DNA from: UBA12202 sp049595035
GTDB taxonomy: Bacteria; Pseudomonadota; Alphaproteobacteria; Puniceispirillales; UBA1172
Assembly: GCA_049595035.1 (NCBI GenBank)
Contig: JBMYKD010000014.1
Location: 1 to 53,011, forward strand
DNA: 53,011 bases
Reading direction: 5' to 3'
The notes beneath the pieces are model-generated. The model did not search any database. It was not told the DNA's origin and was given only the letters and a program-made list of their open reading frames with translations. Shown piece after piece: positions 7,775 through 16,860 of the stretch (the first letter of the stretch is position 1; each line of letters starts with the position of its first letter). The position numbers were made by a program, and so were the translations under genes.

Positions 7775-8854
7775 TCACCCCTCAATGCCTTCCCGCATCC
7801 ATTGTTGCAGATGCATGACAGGATGTTCTGAATTGACACCGCCATTGGGATCAATCACTAAAGGCCCCGGGCTATATCCGCGTGAACTGAGCCCCTTTTG
7901 AACCGATTCCACCAGATGAATATCTTCTTCTACGGTTGTTTCACGATCTTGTTTGGCCAGTTTGCGCACGGCTAGGTTTTCTTCCCCATTAACAGAATAC
8001 CAACCCCGCCAGACCACCACATGATCAGCATCAATAGCACGCCAGTGATAGGTATTCAGCACATTACCCGGATAGACCTGAAAGCTGAACATAGGCCATA
8101 GAAACCAGCTGGAATATTGATCATGATGGGCAAAGCCGGAATTGATATCATAGGTCATATCAGCCATATTCTGGCATTCCGTTGTATGGCGCAGACATTT
8201 TCCCTGAGGCTGAATATCATAGGTTTCGGGCTTAACCACTCCGCTTGCGAATGTCGGGTGATTAAGGGCGCAATGATAGCATTCCGAATAATTTTCGACT
8301 GATACTTTCCAGTTACAGCGTTCGGGTATCTCAACCCATTCCAGAGGCTTTAATTGATCCCAGTTAGGTACCCATTCTGTCAGTTCCTGTCGTGCCTGCG
8401 GGAACCATTCATCCATTGGCCTGGCATCAGGGTCAAGATTGACAAAGATAAAGCCTAAAAACTCTTCTACCCGCACCTGATGAAGGCAAATGTGAGATGT
8501 ATCAACGCCTTCAACTGATTGCAGATTAGGGGCGGAACGCAAATGACCATCCAGATGATAACTCCAGGCATGATAGGGGCATACAATTGAAGGCACGCGG
8601 CCTGACCCTGAAACCAGCTGATGCGCCCGATGCTGACAGACGTTATAAAACACTCTTATCTGGTCATCACGATCCCGGATGGCAAAAAGACTTTCCCCGG
8701 CAATGTCAAAGCATGTGTAGGACCCGGGGGTAGCAATATCAGAGCGATGACAGCCAAATTGCCATGTTCGGGCCAGCAGCCCGTTACATTCCATGGTAAA
8801 AATGGACGGGTCTGTGTAAAACCTGGCATCAAGAGAGTGAATAGCTGAGGTCAT
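7775..8854 (-). CDS. Rieske oxygenase, quaternary-amine/betaine monooxygenase type (large subunit)
   Basis: A 359-residue ring-hydroxylating-type oxygenase. The Rieske [2Fe-2S] ligands are C73 and H75 ('CQHRAH') and C92 and H95 ('CPYHAW'). The mononuclear iron site is H194 and H199 in 'ENYSECYHCALNHP', with an Asp in 'EEDIHLVESVQKGL' as third ligand. The bridging acid is E191, not the Asp of aromatic dioxygenases, which as I recall is a feature of carnitine and glycine-betaine oxygenases. It probably removes an N-methyl group or cleaves a C-N bond of a quaternary amine, and needs a separate reductase that is not in this window. Its ATG overlaps the RpiR regulator stop (ATGA), with GGAGGA before it. 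Context with the FAD/GcvT enzyme supports betaine breakdown. Confidence 0.8.
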   Translation of the reverse strand: MTSAIHSLDARFYTDPSIFTMECNGLLARTWQFGCHRSDIATPGSYTCFDIAGESLFAIRDRDDQIRVFYNVCQHRAHQLVSGSGRVPSIVCPYHAWSYHLDGHLRSAPNLQSVEGVDTSHICLHQVRVEEFLGFIFVNLDPDARPMDEWFPQARQELTEWVPNWDQLKPLEWVEIPERCNWKVSVENYSECYHCALNHPTFASGVVKPETYDIQPQGKCLRHTTECQNMADMTYDINSGFAHHDQYSSWFLWPMFSFQVYPGNVLNTYHWRAIDADHVVVWRGWYSVNGEENLAVRKLAKQDRETTVEEDIHLVESVQKGLSSRGYSPGPLVIDPNGGVNSEHPVMHLQQWMREGIEG

Positions 8855-9738
8855 GATTGATCCTCCACATAAAGACCAAGCTGGTGTCGACGTTTATGAA
8901 ATTTTTCTACACGTTCAACAATTTCTTCGCTAGCAACTGATACGACAAGTGAAAGTAACGTTTCAAGCAGAGCAATGATGCTAACCGATGACGGGAAAAA
9001 TTGCGGTGTATCCACTGACATTACAAACTTATGATCTGAAAGCCTGATTATGGGGCTGGCCGGACTGTCCGAGATACCAATGATCGTTATTCCCTGCTCG
9101 CGGGCAATTTTTACAGCTTCAACAACTTCTCTTCGGTATGGCTTGCAGGTGATGGCTATCAGCACATCCCGCTTGTCTGCCCATGCCAGATCATCAACCG
9201 GTGTTGATCCGGGGCGGGGAATAGCGTGAAATTGCACCATGCCGGTCGAAGCTAGATAGGTGAAGTTTCTGGCATTTGAGTTCTGTAAGCCAACACCCAG
9301 AGTGAAAACATTACGGGAATTCCAGATGGCAGTAGCAGCAGAAATCAGGTGATTAATGGAAATGCTGGCAAAGCTTTCTTCTATATTCTGAAGTGCGCTT
9401 TGCACCATATCAGCATAGAGATGCCCCAATGATCCGGATTTACTGATATCCTGAAGCCAGCGTGCCCGATCAGGGAAATCAGCACCACCACGCCTTATAT
9501 CTTCTCGAAAGGGAGCGCGAAAGTCATCATAACCCTTGAAACCGACCTGCCGCGCCATCCGCATGATTGTGTTGGGGCTAACGCTTGCAGCTTCGGCAAT
9601 CTCACGCACGGTAGAAACACCTACATCCAGCGGGTTTTCCAGCACATATGTTGCGGCCTTCTGCGCCTCTGGGGTGAGTTCAGGAAGCTCGTCCGCTAGA
9701 CGAAGCAAGATCATTGATGATGCATTTGTATCATTCAT
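8851..9738 (-). CDS. RpiR-family transcriptional regulator (HTH plus SIS domain)
   Basis: The 295-residue protein has an N-terminal RpiR helix-turn-helix (about 1-80; 'VREIAEAASVSPNTIMRMARQVGFKG' in two pieces is the recognition unit) and a C-terminal sugar-isomerase-like SIS domain (about 125-260; 'NVFTLGVGLQNSNARNF', 'ITIIGISDSPASP'). Such proteins sense phosphosugars or other small metabolites. It lies upstream of and overlaps the Rieske oxygenase and diverges from the FAD/GcvT dehydrogenase across only 60 bases, so it is the natural regulator of both directions. No clear ribosome site precedes the ATG at 9738. Confidence 0.85.
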   Translation of the reverse strand: MNDTNASSMILLRLADELPELTPEAQKAATYVLENPLDVGVSTVREIAEAASVSPNTIMRMARQVGFKGYDDFRAPFREDIRRGGADFPDRARWLQDISKSGSLGHLYADMVQSALQNIEESFASISINHLISAATAIWNSRNVFTLGVGLQNSNARNFTYLASTGMVQFHAIPRPGSTPVDDLAWADKRDVLIAITCKPYRREVVEAVKIAREQGITIIGISDSPASPIIRLSDHKFVMSVDTPQFFPSSVSIIALLETLLSLVVSVASEEIVERVEKFHKRRHQLGLYVEDQS

Positions 9739-9798
9739 AGTTGACTATGGTATATATGTTCCATTAAGTTGTCTACAATCTTATTAAGTGAGGATAGC
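9739..9798. promoter_or_regulatory. Divergent promoter region with candidate RpiR operator repeats
   Basis: Only 60 bases separate the regulator from the dehydrogenase. Two near-identical nonamers in the same orientation, AGTTGACTA (9739-9747) and AGTTGTCTA (9767-9775), are spaced 28 bases apart. The second overlaps the palindrome TTGT-CT-ACAA (9769-9778). They are good candidates for the operator of the adjacent RpiR protein. An AGGA ribosome site for the dehydrogenase lies at 9791-9794. Confidence 0.35.
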
Positions 9799-12243
9799 AT
9801 GAAAGAGCATACATGTCCGGCGCAAGCAAAAGTCGTCATTATAGGTGGTGGTGTGATGGGCTGTGGTCTGGCTTATCATCTAGCTCATGAGGGCTGGACG
9901 GATATTGTATTGCTGGAAAAGGCAGAATTAACAAGTGGTAGCACATGGCATGCGGCTGGTCAGATTACCCATTCCACCAGTTCATTCGGACTTGGTAAAT
10001 GTGTTGATTATAATATCGGATTATATGCTGGTGGTCTTGAAGCGGAAACTGGTCAGGTTGTTACCTGGCATGGATGTGGATCATTCCGGCTGGCCTATAC
10101 CGAAGATGAGATGGATTGGCTCCGTCATACCTTATCAGTGGGGCGTGCGCTTGGATTTAATATTGAACTGGTTGATCGGCAGAAAGTAGCCGCCCTGCAT
10201 CCCTTTTATAATCTGGACGGGGTGCTTGGTGCACTCTACACGCCGGATGATGGGCATGTTGATCCTTCTAATGTCACCATGGCAATGGCGGCAGGTGCTC
10301 GCCAGCTGGGTGCAAATATTATCAGACGATGCCGTGCGACCAATATTATCCAGCAAAAGAACGGGGAATGGGCGGTCGAAACCGAACATGGCACAATTAT
10401 TTGTGAGCATGTGGTAAATGCAGGGGGAACCTATGCCCGGCAGATGGGGGAATGGTCGGGATTACAACTGCCTATGACGTCCATGACTCATCATTATTTT
10501 GTCACTGAACCTGTTCCTCAATTTGCCGAACTGGAACGTGAATTGCCGGTGATCCGTGATGACCGGATGGTTTCCGGCTATATCCGTATGGAACAGAAAC
10601 GCGGATTAATTGGCATTTATGAAAAACAGAATCCGAATACTGTCTGGGAAGATCATTGCCCGTGGGAAGCGGAAAATGAACTCTTTGATCCTGATTATGA
10701 CAGGGTTATGCCATGGCTAGAAGAAAGCCTGAACCGGATGCCGATATTCGCTGATCTGGGAATCAGCCGTGAAGTGCATGGCGCGATATCGCATCCCCCG
10801 GATGGTAATCCGTTAATTGGCCCTGCCCCTGGGGTGCGAAATTACTGGTGCTGTTGTGGGACACAAATCGGGATTGGCTGGGGGCCCGGTCTAACGCGGG
10901 AATTGGCGCGATGGATGGTGCATGGGGCTGCGGATATCTCTATGCGTGATTATGATCCCCGCCGGTTCGGGTCATATGCCAATAAGGAATGGCAGGTCAT
11001 CAAAGCAAAAGAAGATTACTGTCTGCGCCATGAAATCCCGTTTCCGCATTTTAACCGCCTAGCTGGTCGCCCCATCAAACCTTCGCCTCTGCATGATATC
11101 CTGGCCTCTAAAGGTGCTGTTCATGAAGAGGTATTTGGCTTTGAACGTCCACGCTGGTTTGCCCGTGGTGATATGCCTGCCAAGGATCAGTATTCTTTTC
11201 GGCGTAACGCTGTCCATGACATGGTAGCTCATGAAGTGAAAGCCGTGCGTGAAGCGGTGGGCATCATGGATGTTACCGCTTTTACCAAGGTTAAGGTATC
11301 CGGGGCTGGCGCGTCTGACCTTCTTGAACAGCTGACAGCAAATAATCTACCGGTAAAAATTGGCGGTATTTGTCTGACCCATATGCTGAATAGGTGTGGC
11401 CGGATAGAACTGGAAACAACCATCATGAAAATGGATGAAGATTGTTATTATCTGGTCTGTGCAGCCTTTTTTGAACAGCGTCTTCTTGATCACCTCAATC
11501 ATCACCGTGCAACCTTTGAGGTAACCATTACCTCATTATCAGCATATTGGTCAGCATTATCGTTAAATGGCCCCAGATCGCGTGATGTTTTGCGGGCAGT
11601 GACAGATGCGCCATTAGACAATGCCCATTTTCGCTGGCTTACCGCTCAACAGATCATGATAGCCGGGCATAACATATGGGCAATGCGTATGTCTTATGCA
11701 GGTGAGCTGGGCTGGGAATTGCATATGCCTAATGACGCTTGCCAAGATGTCTATTCAGCGATTTATGCCGCTGGTGAGGCATATGGTATCACGGATTACG
11801 GATCATTTGCGATGAATGTGATGCGAATGGAAAAGGGCTTTAAAGGGGCAGGTGAGCTTACCAATGAAGTCACCTTGCCTGAAGCTGATGTGATGCGTTT
11901 TGTTAACACTGATAAAGATTTTTATGGAAAGGCCGCCAGCCTTGCCTATCAGGATAATCTGCCATGGGTGTGTGCATATCTGGATATTGAACCTGATGGC
12001 GTTGAAGACGGCCATGGTGGTGAAGCGGTTTTATGGAATGGAAAGGTCGTTGGCTCAACCGCTTCGGTTGTCTATGGCCATACGGTTGGAAGAGTATTAG
12101 CATTTGCCTATATCAAGCCTGATGCGGCGTTAGCCGGAACTGAACTTGAGGTTATTATCGCCGGTAAACCAAGGCCAGCGAAAGTGCTTTCTGTTCCGGC
12201 TTATGATCCGGATAATATATTGCCGCGAACAGATCAGGCATAA
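9799..12243 (+). CDS. FAD/GcvT dehydrogenase (dimethylglycine/sarcosine dehydrogenase family)
   Basis: An 814-residue fusion of an N-terminal FAD-dependent amine oxidoreductase (about 1-380) and C-terminal glycine-cleavage T-protein domains (about 420-810). The dinucleotide motif is 'VVIIGGGVMGCGLAYHL'. H51 in 'GSTWHAAGQ' is at the place where FAD is covalently bound in dimethylglycine dehydrogenase. The T-protein part ('ALSLNGPRSRDVL', 'MRMSYAGELGWELH', 'MRMEKGFKGAGELTNE') binds folate and takes the released methyl as methylene-tetrahydrofolate. The enzyme should demethylate a secondary or tertiary N-methylated amino acid. The ATG at 9799 is chosen because GAGGA precedes it and the family begins here. 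It heads a run of five tightly spaced genes. Confidence 0.85.
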   Translation: MKEHTCPAQAKVVIIGGGVMGCGLAYHLAHEGWTDIVLLEKAELTSGSTWHAAGQITHSTSSFGLGKCVDYNIGLYAGGLEAETGQVVTWHGCGSFRLAYTEDEMDWLRHTLSVGRALGFNIELVDRQKVAALHPFYNLDGVLGALYTPDDGHVDPSNVTMAMAAGARQLGANIIRRCRATNIIQQKNGEWAVETEHGTIICEHVVNAGGTYARQMGEWSGLQLPMTSMTHHYFVTEPVPQFAELERELPVIRDDRMVSGYIRMEQKRGLIGIYEKQNPNTVWEDHCPWEAENELFDPDYDRVMPWLEESLNRMPIFADLGISREVHGAISHPPDGNPLIGPAPGVRNYWCCCGTQIGIGWGPGLTRELARWMVHGAADISMRDYDPRRFGSYANKEWQVIKAKEDYCLRHEIPFPHFNRLAGRPIKPSPLHDILASKGAVHEEVFGFERPRWFARGDMPAKDQYSFRRNAVHDMVAHEVKAVREAVGIMDVTAFTKVKVSGAGASDLLEQLTANNLPVKIGGICLTHMLNRCGRIELETTIMKMDEDCYYLVCAAFFEQRLLDHLNHHRATFEVTITSLSAYWSALSLNGPRSRDVLRAVTDAPLDNAHFRWLTAQQIMIAGHNIWAMRMSYAGELGWELHMPNDACQDVYSAIYAAGEAYGITDYGSFAMNVMRMEKGFKGAGELTNEVTLPEADVMRFVNTDKDFYGKAASLAYQDNLPWVCAYLDIEPDGVEDGHGGEAVLWNGKVVGSTASVVYGHTVGRVLAFAYIKPDAALAGTELEVIIAGKPRPAKVLSVPAYDPDNILPRTDQA

Positions 12244-12267
12244 AGCACAGGATGGGAAGTTTTTATA

Positions 12268-13362
12268 ATGCAACATAAATATACCTTGCCGGATACCATG
12301 TGTGCCATGATCACGATGGGGCATGGCGGTCTTGATCAGATAGCATGGCATACAGACTGGCCTTGTCCTCGTCCAGCTCCGGGGCAGGTCATGATTCGTG
12401 TTCGGGCATGTGGATTGAATAACACCGATGTTAATACAAGGTCAGGCTGGTATTCGAAAGCGGTATCAGACGCCACAACCGGTGAAGGCTACGATCAGGT
12501 CAATCATGATGATCCGACATGGGGCGGTGCTCCTATCCAGTTTCCCCGGATTCAGGGTGCTGATGTTTGCGGTGAAATTGTTGCAGTAGGGGATGGTGTT
12601 GATGCCGCCCGTATTGGTGAAAGAGTTATTACCGATAACTGGCTTCGTGATCCGGATGATCCGATGAATAAGGATAAAACCGGATATTTTGGTTCAGAAT
12701 GTGATGGGGGATTTGCCGAATATACGGTGATACTATCCCAGAATGCTATTGCAATTCATTCTGATCTTTCCGATGCGGAACTGGCTACATTTTCCTGTTC
12801 CTATTCAACAGCGGAAGGCATGTTAACCCGCGCGCATGTTTCCGCGTCCGACACGGTTCTGGTTACTGGTGCATCTGGTGGTGTAGGCGGGGCAGTGGTG
12901 CAATTAGCCAAATATCGCGGCGCAAGGGTCATCGCGCTAGCATCAGAAAGTAAACATGCTGATGTGGCGGCGTTAGGTGCAGATAAATTATTACCGCGTA
13001 TGCCTGATGATTTACGCGGGGCACTAGATGGTGAGGCGGTCACGGTGGTGGCTGATATTGTTGGCGGCGCAATCTGGCCATCATTAATTGATGTGCTGGA
13101 ACGTGGAGGGCGATATACCTGTTCGGGTGCGATTGCTGGGCCTATGGTCAATCTGGATTTAAGAACATTTTATCTGCGTGACCTGACATTTACGGGTTCA
13201 ACGGTTATTGATCCTTCCGTTACGCAAAATGTGGTAAAATATATTGAAAAGGGAGTGATAAAGCCAGCTTTGGCAGCGGTTTATCCTCTTTCAGAATTGC
13301 GGGAAGCACAAGCCACCTTTATTGCTAAAACACACACTGGAAACATAGTGGTCTGCCCATGA
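12268..13362 (+). CDS. Medium-chain dehydrogenase/reductase (quinone-oxidoreductase-like)
   Basis: The 364-residue protein has the GroES-like domain of alcohol dehydrogenases followed by a Rossmann domain with 'VTGASGGVGGAVVQLAKYRG'. The catalytic zinc cysteine is replaced ('ACGLNNTDVNTRSGWY'), as in quinone oxidoreductases and crotonyl-CoA reductase relatives, so zinc-independent NADPH chemistry is expected. Its stop overlaps the next start (ATGA), and it belongs to the FAD/GcvT gene run. The substrate is probably a carbonyl or enoyl intermediate of the same pathway. The C-terminal 'LSELREAQATFIAKTHTGNI' is typical. Confidence 0.75.
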   Translation: MQHKYTLPDTMCAMITMGHGGLDQIAWHTDWPCPRPAPGQVMIRVRACGLNNTDVNTRSGWYSKAVSDATTGEGYDQVNHDDPTWGGAPIQFPRIQGADVCGEIVAVGDGVDAARIGERVITDNWLRDPDDPMNKDKTGYFGSECDGGFAEYTVILSQNAIAIHSDLSDAELATFSCSYSTAEGMLTRAHVSASDTVLVTGASGGVGGAVVQLAKYRGARVIALASESKHADVAALGADKLLPRMPDDLRGALDGEAVTVVADIVGGAIWPSLIDVLERGGRYTCSGAIAGPMVNLDLRTFYLRDLTFTGSTVIDPSVTQNVVKYIEKGVIKPALAAVYPLSELREAQATFIAKTHTGNIVVCP

Positions 13363-14465
13363 AAATCACGCGCATAACTGTATATCACGTTAATTTACCG
13401 CTTGAGCATCCCTATTGGTTATCTGGTGGCAGACTTAAATTTGAAACCCTTGATGCCACTCTTGTCAAACTCGACACCGATGAAGGTCTGATAGGCTGGG
13501 GTGAGGGCACACCATGGGGGCATACTTATGTTCCTGCACATGGCCCCGGGATTCGCGCAGGCATCGAAACCATGGCCGGATTTATTCTAGGCCTTGATCC
13601 ACGCCGTGTCCTTGACGTGGAAAGGGCGATGGATTTAGCTTTGCCGGGGCATCTCTATGCGAAATCGCCTATTGATATGGCCTGTTGGGATATTGCCGGT
13701 CAGGCGGCAGGTTTGCCTATTGCTGATCTCATGGGTGGGGGATCAAGAACACCGCGACCGATAGCGTCATCTGTGGGTACAAAAACGGTTGAAGAAACCC
13801 GTGACGTTATGGATCGTTACCGCCAGCGCGGATATATAGCGCATTCTGTTAAAATTGGCGGTGATGTTGAGCGTGATATTGCGCGTATCACCGATGTTGA
13901 AAGCATCCGCCGCGATGGTGAAATTGTGCTTTATGATGTCAATCGTGGCTGGACGCGGCAACAGGCATTGCGCGTCTTAAGCGCGGTTGAACATCTTAAT
14001 GTCATGGTGGAACAGCCTGGGGAAACCCTTGATGATATTGCGGCGATTGCCCCACTTCATGCAACCCCTGTTAGTGTCGATGAATGTCTTGTGACGCTTC
14101 AGGACGCGGCCCGGGTGGCGCGTGATGGTATTGCCCAGATTTTTGGCATTAAGTTAAACCGTGTTGGTGGTCTGACAAAAGCGGCGCGGATGCGGGATAT
14201 CGCGCTTGCCCATGGCATTGATATGTTTGTTATGGCAACCGGCGGGTCGGTTCTTGCCGATACCGAAGCCCTGCATCTGGCGGCGACTATTCCTGATGAC
14301 AATTGTCATGCGGTATGGGCATGTCAGGATATGTTGACTGTTGATATCGCTGGTGGCCGTGGTGCCAGAAACATTGATGGTCATCTGCATTTACCAGAAC
14401 AGCCAGGTCTGGGGGTGCATCCGGATGAAGATACACTTGGGGCGCCGGTGGCGATTTATCAATGA
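13359..14465 (+). CDS. Enolase-superfamily enzyme, mandelate racemase/muconate lactonizing type (copy 1)
   Basis: A 368-residue enzyme with an N-terminal capping domain and a (beta/alpha)7 barrel. Barrel metal ligands should be D193 ('YDVNRGW'), E218 ('VEQPG') and D241 ('SVDE'), with acid/base lysines K165 ('HSVKIGG') and K265 ('IKLNRVGG'). These enzymes abstract a proton next to a carboxylate, giving epimerisation, dehydration or cycloisomerisation. The C-terminal barrel part lacks the ED.WG.D motif of the second copy, so the two probably handle different steps. It overlaps both neighbours by four bases. Context suggests an epimerase or dehydratase for a proline-like or betaine-like acid, but this is inference. 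Confidence 0.75.
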   Translation: MKITRITVYHVNLPLEHPYWLSGGRLKFETLDATLVKLDTDEGLIGWGEGTPWGHTYVPAHGPGIRAGIETMAGFILGLDPRRVLDVERAMDLALPGHLYAKSPIDMACWDIAGQAAGLPIADLMGGGSRTPRPIASSVGTKTVEETRDVMDRYRQRGYIAHSVKIGGDVERDIARITDVESIRRDGEIVLYDVNRGWTRQQALRVLSAVEHLNVMVEQPGETLDDIAAIAPLHATPVSVDECLVTLQDAARVARDGIAQIFGIKLNRVGGLTKAARMRDIALAHGIDMFVMATGGSVLADTEALHLAATIPDDNCHAVWACQDMLTVDIAGGRGARNIDGHLHLPEQPGLGVHPDEDTLGAPVAIYQ

Positions 14466-15574
14466 AGATCACAAAATTATCACTTTGGCATATCCCATTA
14501 ACCAGCCATGAAACCTATTATATGGCTGATGGGAAAACCTGTGACACTGTTGAAACGGTTATCCTGCGCGTGGATACAGATAGCGGCATAACAGGTTGGG
14601 GTGAAGCCTGTCCTATTCCACATTATCTGCCTGCTTATGCGCGGGGTATAGCGCCTGCAATTGAACATCTTGCCCCTATCATCATCGGGGCTGACCCGCT
14701 TGGGGTTGAAGCATTAATGGGGCAGATAAATGGATTTCTGATCGGACATGAATATGTAAAATCACCGTTGGATATTGCTTTCTGGGATATTACGGCAAAG
14801 GCCGCTCGGCTTCCTCTTCATGCTCTTCTCGGTGGGCAGCGGCAGAAAGACATGCCGCTTTATCATTCCATTACCTGTGTTGATCCCGATGATATGGCAC
14901 GCATGGCTGGTGATGCTAAAGCGCAAGGCATGACACAATTTCAAGTCAAATGTGGTGCTGATGCGGACTGGCAGGCGGATGTTGAACGCTTGCGGGCTGT
15001 TCGGGGAATTGTTGGTGATGGTATGCTTGTCTATGGTGACTGGAATTGCGGTGCCACACAACTGGACGCAAGCCGTGTTGGTCGTGCCGTGGCGGGTCTG
15101 GATATCATGCTGGAACAGCCTTGTGCGACGATGACAGAATGCGCTGCTGTTCGCGCAGCAACAGGGCTACCCATGAAAATGGATGAAAATGTTCATGATA
15201 TAGCCAGTCTTCTTGACGCATATCAGCTTGGGATTATGGATGCGGCGGCGCTAAAATTATCAAAATTTGGCGGTATTACACCAACCCGGCAGGCGCGGGA
15301 TTTGTGTCTTCATCTGGGGACAAAAATGTGCATTGAAGACACATGGGGAAGTGATATTACAACGGCGGCATTACTGCATCTCGGGGTTTCAACGCCGCCC
15401 GCCCGATTATTGAATGTCTGTGATCTGTCAGGCTATGTCACGCCTCGCCTTGATCCATCTATTCCATCACGCCAGAATGGAAGGATTGCGCCACCATTAT
15501 GTGACACCCAATATGGCTTAGGGGTGTCACCTGATCTCGATAAGCTTGGTCAAGCGGATTTCATACTGGATTAA
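14462..15574 (+). CDS. Enolase-superfamily enzyme resembling hydroxyproline-betaine epimerase / cis-3-hydroxyproline dehydratase (copy 2)
   Basis: This 370-residue paralogue has metal ligands D193 ('YGDWNCG'), E218 ('LEQPC') and D241 ('KMDENVH') and catalytic lysines K163 ('QVKCGAD') and K265 ('ALKLSKFGG'). The barrel end has 'CIEDTWGSDITTAALLH', which closely resembles the motif I remember from 4-hydroxyproline betaine 2-epimerase (HpbD) and cis-3-hydroxyproline dehydratase. Either reaction fits beside a Rieske oxygenase and an FAD/GcvT demethylase. The start overlaps the upstream stop by four bases. Sequence similarity to copy 1 is modest, pointing to an old divergence. Exact substrate not provable here. 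Confidence 0.75.
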   Translation: MKITKLSLWHIPLTSHETYYMADGKTCDTVETVILRVDTDSGITGWGEACPIPHYLPAYARGIAPAIEHLAPIIIGADPLGVEALMGQINGFLIGHEYVKSPLDIAFWDITAKAARLPLHALLGGQRQKDMPLYHSITCVDPDDMARMAGDAKAQGMTQFQVKCGADADWQADVERLRAVRGIVGDGMLVYGDWNCGATQLDASRVGRAVAGLDIMLEQPCATMTECAAVRAATGLPMKMDENVHDIASLLDAYQLGIMDAAALKLSKFGGITPTRQARDLCLHLGTKMCIEDTWGSDITTAALLHLGVSTPPARLLNVCDLSGYVTPRLDPSIPSRQNGRIAPPLCDTQYGLGVSPDLDKLGQADFILD

Positions 15575-15578
15575 ACAC

Positions 15579-16850
15579 ATGCAAAAACTGAAAACCAAAG
15601 CAGAATGGATAGAGAAGGCAAAGGCGGTATTGCCAGCGGGCGGATTTGGTAATTTTGATCCGGAGGTGATTATCGCCAGAGGTAAAGACAGTCATGTCTG
15701 GGATGAAAATGGGCAGGAATATATTGATTACCTGATCGGGTCAGGGCCTATGTTACTTGGTCATGGGCACCCGGAAGTCCTTGAAGCTGTTCTGGAACAA
15801 CTGCCAGATGGCATGACGTTTTTTGCAAATAATCCTCAAGGGATTGCATTGGCAGAAGCCATTTGCGATGCTGTGCCATGTTGCGATCAGGTTCGTTTTG
15901 TTACGTCTGGTGGTGAGGCGGATATGTATGCGATCAGGCTGGCACGCGCATATACCGGAAAAATGAAAATCCTCAAATTTGAAGGCGGGTATCATGGTAT
16001 GAGCGCAGAAGCCCAGATGAGTCTTGCGCCTGCCAAGGCTGTTAACTTTCCCCATGCCGTGCCAGATAGTGCCGGAATACCGCAATCAGTAGCAGATCAG
16101 GTTCTTGTTGCGCCATTCAATGATCTGGATGCTGTGGCATCATTGCTGGCCGAACATGATGATATTGCTGCGATAATGACAGAACCATTACAGCGGGTTA
16201 TCCCGCCGCAACCGGGGTTTCTGGAAGGCCTAAGGGCATTATGTGATCAGCATCATGTGCTTCTGATATTTGATGAAATTGTGACAGGGTTCCGTCTGGC
16301 TTATGGTGGGGCGCAAGAATATTATGGTGTGACGCCCGATATTTGCACGTTGGGTAAAATTATTGGTGGCGGCTTTCCGCTGGCAGCATGTGGGGCAAGT
16401 GCCGATATCATGCAGCATTTTGATAAGGCGGTTGTTGGAAGTGATAAATGGCTCATGCAGCTGGGGACATTGTCTGGAAATCCGGTCGCATCGGTAGCTG
16501 GTTTGAAAACAATGGAAATCTTACGTCGGGATGGCAGCTATCAGACGCTGCGGGCTCATGGAAAAGCGCTTCAGAATATGCAAATAGAAGCCTTGACCAA
16601 GGCTGGGATCACCCATCAGTTATGCGGTGACGAAACTTTATTTGATATTTTCTTCACGGATACACCATGTGTTGATTACCGTTCAACGAAACACCAATAT
16701 CCTGATCAGGCGGCAAAATATAATCAAACCTTGCGGCAACATGGCATTTTAAAATCACCATCAAAGCTTTATCCATCTTTAGCTCTGACAGATAGTGATC
16801 TTGAACACACAAGCATAGCGGTGGAACATGCGGTCGCTGCATTGGGGTAG
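15579..16850 (+). CDS. Class III PLP aminotransferase, glutamate-1-semialdehyde aminomutase-like
   Basis: A 423-residue PLP enzyme of the HemL/class III aminotransferase family. 'IDYLIGSGPMLLGHGHPEV' and 'FVTSGGEADMYAIRLARAYT' are family motifs, 'LLIFDEIVTGFR' contains the PLP-ring aspartate, and the Schiff-base lysine is in 'CTLGKIIGGGFPLAA'. Although it looks like HemL, its place at the end of a catabolic run makes amino transfer within that pathway more likely than haem synthesis. I start at the ATG at 15579, five bases after the previous stop; an upstream start would overlap that gene. It converges on phoU with ten bases between, and no terminator hairpin is visible. Confidence 0.8.
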   Translation: MQKLKTKAEWIEKAKAVLPAGGFGNFDPEVIIARGKDSHVWDENGQEYIDYLIGSGPMLLGHGHPEVLEAVLEQLPDGMTFFANNPQGIALAEAICDAVPCCDQVRFVTSGGEADMYAIRLARAYTGKMKILKFEGGYHGMSAEAQMSLAPAKAVNFPHAVPDSAGIPQSVADQVLVAPFNDLDAVASLLAEHDDIAAIMTEPLQRVIPPQPGFLEGLRALCDQHHVLLIFDEIVTGFRLAYGGAQEYYGVTPDICTLGKIIGGGFPLAACGASADIMQHFDKAVVGSDKWLMQLGTLSGNPVASVAGLKTMEILRRDGSYQTLRAHGKALQNMQIEALTKAGITHQLCGDETLFDIFFTDTPCVDYRSTKHQYPDQAAKYNQTLRQHGILKSPSKLYPSLALTDSDLEHTSIAVEHAVAALG

Positions 16851-16860
16851 GCGGCGGGCA

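Noticed and set aside
12801..13151. 116-codon open frame antisense to the alcohol dehydrogenase
   Set aside because: It mirrors the Rossmann region of a well-supported gene and is low-complexity.
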